A stretch of DNA of 15,410 nt from Chloroflexota bacterium (lineage in GTDB: Bacteria; Chloroflexota; Anaerolineae; 4572-78): assembly GCA_024278015.1 (NCBI GenBank), contig JAJRUC010000206.1:1-15410 (forward strand), read 5' to 3'. Both the position numbers and the translations under genes were made by a program. Each line of letters begins with the position of its first letter. The stretch's first letter is position 1. The notes beneath the pieces are model-generated. The model saw only the letters and a program-made list of their open reading frames with translations. It was not told the DNA's origin and ran no database searches. Positions 6,778 to 13,470 of the stretch are shown one piece after another.

Positions 6778-9069
6778 TTGGCCGGTAAACGCAAAATTTA
6801 TGATGAGTCGATGCGATTGGCCGTTAATTTTAGCTGGGATAAAGACTGGCCCAACGCGGTTAGAGCCTATCGGGCCGCCTTGCAGGAATTTCCGCAAGAT
6901 GTTGAGTCCCTGATTGGTTTGGGAACGGCCTATTTTGAACTGGAACAGGTCGAATCGGCCATTCGGGCTTTTCAACGGGTGCTGAAATTTGATGCCGGCA
7001 ATCAGGATGCGCTCCAGAAAATGGGCGAAATTCTGGAACGGGTGGGCCGGCTGACGGAAGCGGCCAAAACATACGTTTACGCCGGAAACCTGTACGCCAA
7101 AAACAACCGGCTTCGGGAAGCCACCGAAATTTGGGAGCGCGCCATTAAGGCCAACCCGGACCAACTGCAGGCCAGAAACAACCTGGCCCACGCCTATTCC
7201 CGGCTGGGCCAAAAAAAGCTGGCAATTTCCGAACTTATTGCCTTGGGGGCCTGTTTTCAGGAAAATGGCCAGGCGGAAAAAGCGGCCCGCTATCTGGAAG
7301 GGGCATTACGCCTGGATGCGCACAGTGCGCTGGCCCGGGCCTCGTTTGAGGCGTTGAAGGCGGGGCAGTCTATCAGAGACGTTCAACTGGAAATGGATAA
7401 ACCAGAAGCTGAACCCAAACCCGAAGTGGGGGGCGGCGAGTTTTTTGACGATGAGGATATTTTCTCGTTTGATAATCTGGAAGAGGAATCAGATGCCCCG
7501 GCCAACCCCCACGAACAGGCAGAGCAGCTTGTCCTTGAGGAATTAGCCAACGTCCCCTTTGAAGACGCCGCGCAATACCGGAAGTTGCCCCTTAAAAAAC
7601 CGGAAATTGACTTGCTCATTGGGCAGGCCATAGACTGGCAGACCAGAGGCAACTACACCCAGGCGCTGGAAGCCTATCATTCGCTGGCGAAGGCCGGGTT
7701 CAAACCGACAGCCGTCCACTTTTTGCTGGGCACGCTGTACATGAAAACCGGCGAGTTTGACCAGGCGATTGACCATTTCAAGCAGGCCAGACAGCAACCG
7801 GCTTATTTAATGGGCGTTAATTTTGCGCTGGGCGAATGTTATCGCCGCCAGGCCGATGCCATCCGCGCCTTGAGACATTATGTGCAGGTGCTGAAGATTA
7901 TCGACCTGAATAACGCCCGCCAGGAGGGCACCGGCGAGCTGAATCAGCTTTACCAAAAACTGGTCAACACCTATGTTGAGGCCGATGACGAAAAAAAGGC
8001 CCTCTCTTTTGTTAATGCCCTCAGTAATTTTTTGTCTACCAAAGACTTTGAAAGCAAAATCATTGAGGCCAAGCGCCGCCTGGGGGGCGAAAACGGCGCG
8101 TCGGTGAGCGCCTGGGTGGAATTTCTGGAAGCGCCCAACACCGAAGTGATTCTGGCGGCAATGTCCAGCACGGCAGAGTACATCAACCAGAACATGCTTA
8201 TGACCGCCATCGAGATATGTTTTCGGGCTATTCAGCAAGCCCCGTTTTATCTGCCGCTGCACCTGCGCCTGGCTGAAATATTGATGAAGCAGGAATATCT
8301 GGAAGAGAGTATTCAAAAATATCTGACCGTGGCCGAAGTATACCGGGTGCGGGGTAATATTCAGCAGGAAATTGGTATTTATCACAGAGTATTAAAAGTA
8401 GCCCCTATGGATGTGGCCGTCCGCATCAAACTGATTGAGTTGTATCTGGCCCAGGACGATGTGGAAGCCACGCTGGAGCAATATCAGGTGTTGGCCGATT
8501 CATATTATCAACTGGCCCAAATTAATCAGGCCCTGGAGACCTATAAACAGGCGTTGCAACTGGCTTCAAAATCGCATCGAGCCAAAAAATGGCAGGTTAA
8601 TATTTTGCATCATCTGGGCGATATTTACAATCAGCGCGTGAACTGGCCCAAAGCCACCGAGGTCTACCGCCAACTGGTGAAACTTGACCCCGAAGATGAC
8701 CGGGCCAGGCTGGCACTGGTCGATTTGTATTTTAAGCTGGGCCATAGCGACAACGCTGTTTCTGTGCTTGATAACGTGATTGTCTCTTATACCCGTCAGA
8801 AAAAGACCGGGAAGCTGGTGGGCCTGGTGCGCGATATGGCGCAACTCAAGCCAAATGAGTTGATTTTACAAGAACGACTGGCCGCGCTGTATCATCAATT
8901 GGGTATGAAGAAAGAAGCCATTGACCAGTACGACTACCTGGGGCAGCTACAACTGGAAGCCGGCCTGCGAGACGATGCCGCCCGCACCATTCAGCGCATT
9001 ATTGCCCTGGGCCCGGATGATGATTCCGGTTACAAGCAATTGTTGGCCCAAATCAAGGGGGGGCTGTAG
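6778..9069 (+). CDS. Large tetratricopeptide repeat (TPR) protein
   Basis: This 763-aa protein is built almost entirely of TPR-like helical pairs (about 14-195, 278-400 and 485-755), with typical A-x-x-x-Y/F-x-x-A-L and G-x-x-x-x-A spacing. The two halves are split by an acidic linker (about 205-250, rich in Asp, Glu and Pro), probably disordered. No signal peptide, membrane segment or catalytic motif is visible, so it is likely a cytoplasmic scaffold. The start is TTG at 6778, supported by GGAGG 6 nt upstream; the next in-frame ATG (codon 12) has no ribosome site. It sits 19 bp after argF and 18 bp before cdaA, so it is probably co-transcribed with the c-di-AMP genes. A role in recruiting or regulating CdaA is inference. 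Confidence 0.88.
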   Translation: MAGKRKIYDESMRLAVNFSWDKDWPNAVRAYRAALQEFPQDVESLIGLGTAYFELEQVESAIRAFQRVLKFDAGNQDALQKMGEILERVGRLTEAAKTYVYAGNLYAKNNRLREATEIWERAIKANPDQLQARNNLAHAYSRLGQKKLAISELIALGACFQENGQAEKAARYLEGALRLDAHSALARASFEALKAGQSIRDVQLEMDKPEAEPKPEVGGGEFFDDEDIFSFDNLEEESDAPANPHEQAEQLVLEELANVPFEDAAQYRKLPLKKPEIDLLIGQAIDWQTRGNYTQALEAYHSLAKAGFKPTAVHFLLGTLYMKTGEFDQAIDHFKQARQQPAYLMGVNFALGECYRRQADAIRALRHYVQVLKIIDLNNARQEGTGELNQLYQKLVNTYVEADDEKKALSFVNALSNFLSTKDFESKIIEAKRRLGGENGASVSAWVEFLEAPNTEVILAAMSSTAEYINQNMLMTAIEICFRAIQQAPFYLPLHLRLAEILMKQEYLEESIQKYLTVAEVYRVRGNIQQEIGIYHRVLKVAPMDVAVRIKLIELYLAQDDVEATLEQYQVLADSYYQLAQINQALETYKQALQLASKSHRAKKWQVNILHHLGDIYNQRVNWPKATEVYRQLVKLDPEDDRARLALVDLYFKLGHSDNAVSVLDNVIVSYTRQKKTGKLVGLVRDMAQLKPNELILQERLAALYHQLGMKKEAIDQYDYLGQLQLEAGLRDDAARTIQRIIALGPDDDSGYKQLLAQIKGGL

Positions 9070-9087
9070 CCTGCTTCAGGAGTACCT

Positions 9088-9924
9088 TTGTTTACCGACT
9101 CGCTCTATATTCTATCCAGATTAAACTGGAACAGTTTCATCGATATTTTATTGGTGGCGCTGATATTTTTTTGGATGATGACCCTGGTGCAGGGCACAAA
9201 AGCCGTCCAGTTATTGCGGGGCGTGCTGTTTTTGGTAGTGCTGGCTATTACCAGCACTACCATCTTCGATTTAACCGCCTTTCGATGGCTTGTCACCAAC
9301 TCGTTGCCCGCGTTGCTGGTGGCTATTCCCGTCATCTTTCAGCCCGAATTACGCCGCGCCCTGGAACGGCTGGGGCGCACCGGCCTGGTGTTGGCCGGCC
9401 CGCGCAGCGCCCGGCAACTACAACTGACCATTCAGGAAGTATCGGCGGCGGCGGCCAAACTTTCGTTGCGACAGCACGGCGCCCTGATTGTGCTGGAACG
9501 GGAAACCGGCCTGGAAGATTTCATCGAAACCGGCGTGCGCCTGGATGCCGCCATCAGCAGCGATTTGCTGCAAACAATTTTCTTTCCCAATACGGCCTTG
9601 CACGATGGCGCGGTCATCATCCGCCAAAACAGAATTGTCTCGGCCGGCTGCCTGTTGCCCCTCAGTCGGGTAGAATCCGCCGACGGGCATTTAGGCACGC
9701 GGCACCGGGCTTCGCTGGGCCTGACAGAAGCCACGGATGCCATTGTGGTTGTCGTTTCAGAAGAAACGGGTATTATTTCAGTGGCCCATAACGGCCGGAT
9801 GATACGTAACCTTGACCAAACCAGGCTGCTAAAAATTTTAACCGCCTTCTACCGGCCCCAATTAACGCAAACCCGCTCATATTGGGATAACCTGCGCCGG
9901 AGACTGGTTTCAGATAAACGATGA
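9088..9924 (+). CDS. cdaA: Diadenylate cyclase CdaA (c-di-AMP synthase)
   Basis: This 278-aa enzyme makes cyclic di-AMP from two ATP. The N-terminus has three membrane helices (about 14-35, 43-60 and 67-85), as in CdaA (YbbP) and unlike DisA. The DAC domain follows (about 105-255). Its catalytic DGA is at 173-175 in LHDGAVII, and RHR is at 205-207 in GTRHRAS; both are intact. The start is TTG at 9088, with CAGGAG five bases upstream; no closer ATG would keep the first helix. The stop overlaps the cdaR ATG (ATGA). In Firmicutes CdaA is partnered by CdaR (YbbR), and the same pair is present here. Expected roles are potassium and osmotic homeostasis and cell wall control. Confidence 0.95.
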   Translation: MFTDSLYILSRLNWNSFIDILLVALIFFWMMTLVQGTKAVQLLRGVLFLVVLAITSTTIFDLTAFRWLVTNSLPALLVAIPVIFQPELRRALERLGRTGLVLAGPRSARQLQLTIQEVSAAAAKLSLRQHGALIVLERETGLEDFIETGVRLDAAISSDLLQTIFFPNTALHDGAVIIRQNRIVSAGCLLPLSRVESADGHLGTRHRASLGLTEATDAIVVVVSEETGIISVAHNGRMIRNLDQTRLLKILTAFYRPQLTQTRSYWDNLRRRLVSDKR

Positions 9925-11441
9925 AGGGCCTGGACATACAATTGAGCCGGCGAATTAACACAATGTCAAAACGCATTCTCTCAAACCTCAGCACGGTTCT
10001 TCTGGCTCTGGCGATGGCATTTTTAGTGTGGGTGGCAGCTATTAGAGAAGAAGACCCCATTCTCACCAAGAATCTTCAGAGTACAATCCCGCTGAAAATC
10101 GTCGCTCCGGCTGAAGATTTGTTTATTGTGGGGCAGGATACTTTGGTGACCGGAGTCCAGATTAAAGTGCGCGCCCCGAAAAGCGTGTGGCAAACCTTGA
10201 CCGTCGCCCGCTTTGTGGCCCGAATAGATTTATCGGCGTACCAAATCGGCCTGCACGATGTGCCCGTGCAGGTAGAATCTTTAACCAAACAAGCCACCAT
10301 CATCGAGGTTGTGCCGGCGGACGTGACCGTGCAACTGGAACCGTTGGCCGCCAAACAACTGCCCGTTACCGTCCGCATTATGGATAGTCCGGCTCAGGGC
10401 TATTTTAACCGGTTACCCGTTTCCCGGCCGATTTCAGTGACGGTCAAGGGGTCGGCGGCAGCGGTAGAGGCCGTGGAACACATTGAGGCCAGAGTCTTTT
10501 TGAACAACAGCAAAACCGAAGTAAAGCAGGCCATCCCCCTTGCGCCGTTGACCGCCGAGGGCAATCTGGTGAAGGAAATTACGCTGGAGCCGGCTGCCGC
10601 AGAAATAATTGTGGCTATTGAACAGCGGTTCGGTTACAAAGATGTATCGGTCAAGGCGAAGGTGGTCGGTCAGCCGGCCCCCGGCTACTGGGTCAGCAGC
10701 ATTTCGGTTGAACCGGCCACTGTCACCCTGGTGGGCGGGCCGAGCATTTTGGGCGCCGTGGCCGGCTTTATTGAGACGGCTGAAATTGACCTGTCCGGCG
10801 CCACCGAAAACGTGGTTAAGCGCGTGCCCCTTAATTTGCCGCCCGGCGCATCAATTGTAACCGATGCGACTGAAGACGTAGATAATGGTCGTAGTGTGCT
10901 GGTGACAATCGGCGTTTCGGCCTTGACCGGGGGCCGCACCATGCAGGTGGGGCTAACCGTGCAGGGCCTGCGGCCCGATTTAACATGGGCGGCGGCCCCG
11001 GAAACCGTAGAAGTTATCCTCTCCGGCCCGTTGCCGATTTTGCAAAAACTCAAGCCGGATGATATTACCATTTTGCTGGATGTCTTTGACTTGCCCATCG
11101 GCCTGCACCGCCTGCAACCCGATGTCATCTATCCCGATGGCCTGGATTTAACCAGCCTCATCCCCGACACGGTAGAAGTGACCATCCAGTCTGCCAGGGG
11201 CGCGCCGGCAACGGCAACTCCCACGCCCACCCCCGCGCCCCTCATCACCCCGGCCCCGCCCCTGAGCGGCACAACCGTCATCACGCCGGGGCTGATAATC
11301 ACGTCTACCATCCGGACCACGACAACCCTGACCTCAACGCTGGAGATTACCGCGCCCGGCGCAAGCGGGGTATTCACAACGTCCGCTTTGTTGCCGGCGC
11401 CCTCGCCCATTCCCACCCCCTTAAAAGAGACTGTGAAGTAG
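9921..11441 (+). CDS. cdaR: YbbR-domain protein CdaR, CdaA regulator
   Basis: This 506-aa protein has one N-terminal membrane helix (about 22-41) followed by about four YbbR-like beta domains (roughly 50-138, 139-232, 233-330 and 335-420), each containing hydrophobic strands of the form V-x-V-x-L-x-G/P. The C-terminal 80 residues (from about 423) form a Pro/Thr/Ala-rich, low-complexity tail with a TPTPTPAP core. The extracytoplasmic part is predicted to face the outside. In Firmicutes CdaR binds CdaA through the membrane and modulates its activity. The start codon overlaps the cdaA stop (ATGA), implying coupled translation. An in-frame ATG at codon 15 is a possible alternative. The tail is unusual for CdaR and may anchor it to or span the cell envelope; that is inference. 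Confidence 0.9.
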   Translation: MKGLDIQLSRRINTMSKRILSNLSTVLLALAMAFLVWVAAIREEDPILTKNLQSTIPLKIVAPAEDLFIVGQDTLVTGVQIKVRAPKSVWQTLTVARFVARIDLSAYQIGLHDVPVQVESLTKQATIIEVVPADVTVQLEPLAAKQLPVTVRIMDSPAQGYFNRLPVSRPISVTVKGSAAAVEAVEHIEARVFLNNSKTEVKQAIPLAPLTAEGNLVKEITLEPAAAEIIVAIEQRFGYKDVSVKAKVVGQPAPGYWVSSISVEPATVTLVGGPSILGAVAGFIETAEIDLSGATENVVKRVPLNLPPGASIVTDATEDVDNGRSVLVTIGVSALTGGRTMQVGLTVQGLRPDLTWAAAPETVEVILSGPLPILQKLKPDDITILLDVFDLPIGLHRLQPDVIYPDGLDLTSLIPDTVEVTIQSARGAPATATPTPTPAPLITPAPPLSGTTVITPGLIITSTIRTTTTLTSTLEITAPGASGVFTTSALLPAPSPIPTPLKETVK

Positions 11442-11448
11442 GTTATTT

Positions 11449-12849
11449 ATGCGTAAACCTGTTGTGGCCCTGGTGGGCCGCCCGAATGTTGGAAAATCAA
11501 CCTTGTTTAATCGCTTGCTGGGGCGGCGACTGGCTATTGTAGAAGACCTGCCCGGCACAACCAGAGACCGGCTTTACAGCGATATGTCGTGGAACGGGCT
11601 TGAGTTTTTGCTGGTTGATACCGGCGGCTTTGAGCAAAATATGGACAGCCGGCCTTCAACCGTGAGCGATTTGGGCCATACCGTCGGCGTTGAAAGCGGC
11701 CTCTTCCTGACCGAAGTCAAAGGTCAGGCCCACCTGGCCATTGAAGAGGCCTAGGTCGTCGTTTTTATTGTCGATGGCGTCAGCGGCATCACCGTTGGGG
11801 ATGAACTGGTGGCCCGAATTTTGCAGCGAACCGACAAGCCGGTCATTCTGGTGGTCAACAAAGCGGATAATCAGGAAATCCGGGCCAATGCCGTCGAATT
11901 TTACGCCATCGGTCTGGGCGCCCCCTACCCCGTCTCGGCCCTGCATGGTTATGGAACCGGCAACCTGCTGGATGCCGTTGCCCAGGCCCTGCCCGCGTTT
12001 GAGCAATCGCCGGAGGACGAGGACGATGTCCCCAAAATTGCCATCCTGGGCCGGCCCAACGCCGGTAAATCGTCTTTGTTGAACAAGCTGCTGGGCTATG
12101 AACGGGTCATCGTTTCTGATGTGCCGGGTACCACCCGCGACGCCATCGACACCACTATTGTGTATAATGATGAACAATTGGTTTTGATAGATACGGCCGG
12201 TATTCGGCGGCGGGGGAAAATTGAGCCGGGCGTGGAGAAACACAGCTTTTTGCGGGCCATCAAGGCCCTGCAGCGGGCAGATGTGTGCGTGTTGCTGCTC
12301 GATGCCACAGAAATGGTCACCGCTCAGGATGCGCACATCGCCGGTTATATTCTGGAAGAGTACAAAGGCGTGATGGTGGTGGTCAATAAATGGGATTTGA
12401 TTGAGAAAGACACCTACACCATTAACGCCTTCACCGAGCAGGTGCGGGCGGAATTGCGTTTTCTGGCTTATGTGCCGGTGCTGTTTATATCGGCCCTGAC
12501 CGGGCTTCGCGCTCAAAACGTGCTGGATACCGCCTTGCGGATACACGAGAATCGATTGCGCCGGATACCGACCAGCCAACTCAACCGATTTTTACGGGAT
12601 GCCGTTGAACGGAATCCGCCCAAAGGAGCCAGGTACCGGGCCTTGAAATTTTTTTATATGACCCAGGTGTCTGTGGCGCCGCCCACGTTTGTGTTTTTTG
12701 CCAACAATGCGAAACTGGTTCATTTTACCTACCGGCGCTATCTGGAAAACCGGTTCAGAGAGGCGTACCCTTTTCCGGGCACGCCCCTGAAATTCATTTT
12801 CCGCAGCCGCAAGGATGAGCGTTCAGGCCAGTTCGGCCAACGCCTCTAA
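11449..12849 (+). CDS. der: Ribosome-associated GTPase Der (EngA), interrupted by an in-frame TAG
   Basis: Der is a double-GTPase needed for 50S subunit maturation. The frame from ATG 11449 to TAA 12847-12849 has 466 sense or stop positions, normal for the family. The first G domain shows GRPNVGKST (10-18), PGTTRDR and DTGGF. The second shows GRPNAGKSS, PGTTRDAID, DTAGI and NKWD, followed by the KH-like domain. Codon 102 (11752-11754) is TAG, exactly where relatives have an acidic residue after AIEEA. The frame resumes at once with VVVFIVDG and NKAD, with no shift. The break falls between G3 and G4 of domain 1. TAG ends several neighbouring genes, so it is a normal stop here. A sequencing or assembly error, a true mutation, or suppression are all possible. 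A GTG at 11809 could restart translation of the C-terminal part. The start is 7 bp after cdaR. Confidence 0.9.
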
Positions 12850-13287
12850 AACCCGGCGGCTGTGTTCCTTCGGCTTTACCTTCGGAAAGACGCGGGCAAT
12901 CCGGCCTTGCGGGTTGATGAGGCAGGTTGAACGCTCGTTGCCCCAATACGTTTTGCCGAACAGCTTCTTTTGCTGCCAAACCTGATACAATTCCGCAATT
13001 TGGTGGTCTTCATCGGCAAGCAGAATGAAGGGCAGCCCCTCTTTTTGCTTGAACTTCGCCTGCCGTTTAACCGAATCAGGACTGACGCCGATAACCACGG
13101 CCTTGACGGCTTCAAACCTGGGGAAGTCATCCCGGACTCCCCGCGCCTGAATCGTTCAGCCGGGGGTCATCGCTTTGGGGAAAAAATACAAAACTACCCA
13201 CTGCCCCCGAAAACCGGATAATTTTACCGGTTTGTTTTGGTCATCAAACGCCTCAAAATCGGGCGCGGTGGTTTTTTCTGCCAACAT
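12823..13287 (-). CDS. bcp: Selenocysteine-containing peroxiredoxin Q (Bcp), UGA at the peroxidatic position
   Basis: Read through an internal TGA (13158-13156), this is a full-length 154-residue Bcp/PrxQ thiol peroxidase. The N-terminal part has APDFEAFDD and WVVLYFFPKAMTPG (30-43), which matches the KAMTPG-C-T active site of E. coli Bcp. The codon for the catalytic Cys (44) is TGA. The frame then continues TIQARGVRDDF, GVSPDS, LADEDHQIAELY and KTYWGNERSTCLI, all family-like. The resolving Cys usual at +5 is Arg49; the only Cys left is C122. A SECIS-like hairpin follows the UGA, so insertion of selenocysteine is the best reading. It would reduce hydroperoxides in the cytoplasm. The ATG has a perfect AAGGAGG seven bases upstream (TTAAGGAGGCACT before ATG). 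The last 27 bp overlap the end of der on the other strand. An alternative is a pseudogene or a base error (TGC to TGA). Confidence 0.85.
13120..13158 (-). promoter_or_regulatory. Putative bacterial SECIS element after the bcp UGA codon
   Basis: On the minus strand, TGA occupies 13158-13156. After 13 nt comes GGGGAGTC (13142-13135), a six-base loop CGGGAT, and GACTTCCCC (13128-13120). This gives eight base pairs with one bulged U on the 3' side. The apical loop begins 21 nt after the UGA and has G at its second to fourth positions. This fits the general bacterial SECIS description: a stem-loop inside the coding region just after UGA, with a G-containing apical loop and often a bulged U. A small perfect stem CTGAA-CGA-TTCAG around the UGA itself (13159-13147) could form instead of or below it. 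SelB binding is not testable here. Confidence 0.65.
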
Positions 13288-13383
13288 AGTGCCTCCTTAA
13301 AATGGTCAATGATGAATGGTGGATGGTTAATTGTGAAGGGATAACGATGCCTCACAGCTCACTTTACGTATCATTTCCATCAA

Positions 13384-13402
13384 ATATTATCGTAGATAAT
13401 AT
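13384..13402. promoter_or_regulatory. Operator-like perfect palindrome over the bcp -10 box
   Basis: ATATTATC-GTA-GATAATAT is a perfect inverted repeat with 8-bp arms and a 3-bp centre. It covers most of the candidate bcp -10 box (13398-13403) and the predicted start site, so a bound dimer would block transcription. The AT-rich symmetric form is typical of small dimeric repressors such as Fur/PerR-type or MarR/ArsR-type regulators. It does not match the Fur consensus closely, so the regulator is unknown. Confidence 0.55.
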
Positions 13403-13426
13403 ACATAAATTGCATTTGTTTGGCAA
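13398..13426 (-). promoter_or_regulatory. Candidate promoter of the selenoperoxiredoxin gene
   Basis: On the minus strand TTGCCA (13426-13421, 5 of 6) is followed after 17 bp by TATATT (13403-13398, 5 of 6). The transcript would start near 13391 and have a leader of about 100 nt before the ATG at 13287. Nearer the gene, 13302-13327 carries three ATGGT copies in a loose repeat, of no clear meaning. Confidence 0.6.
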
Positions 13427-13449
13427 TCGCCTAAAATAAACAATACAAT
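13420..13449 (+). promoter_or_regulatory. Candidate promoter of the kinase-M23-aminotransferase gene
   Basis: TTGGCA (13420-13425, 5 of 6), an 18-bp spacer and TACAAT (13444-13449, 5 of 6) point to the right. The start would be near 13456, only about 15 nt before the ATG at 13471, just before a CAGGA ribosome site (13458-13462). Its -35 overlaps that of the divergent bcp promoter almost base for base, so the two may compete. Confidence 0.4.
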
Positions 13450-13470
13450 TTTTCCAACAGGATACCGGCG

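Noticed and set aside
11752..11754. Pyrrolysine or general amber reassignment explaining the der TAG
   Set aside because: TAG is the normal terminator of sdhA, argF, the TPR gene and cdaR in this window, and Pyl at this Asp/Glu position has no precedent I know of.
11656..12579. 307-codon minus-strand open frame opposite der
   Set aside because: It is the shadow of the Der frame, which carries all GTPase motifs. It has no ribosome site or recognisable domain.
12823..13098. Stand-alone 91-aa protein starting at an internal GTG
   Set aside because: It is only the C-terminal part of the peroxiredoxin. The upstream codons in the same frame supply the missing N-terminal fold, and no ribosome site precedes the GTG.
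13301..13332. Tandem ATGGT repeats as a regulatory array
   Set aside because: Three short, irregularly spaced copies in AT-rich leader sequence; too weak to claim.
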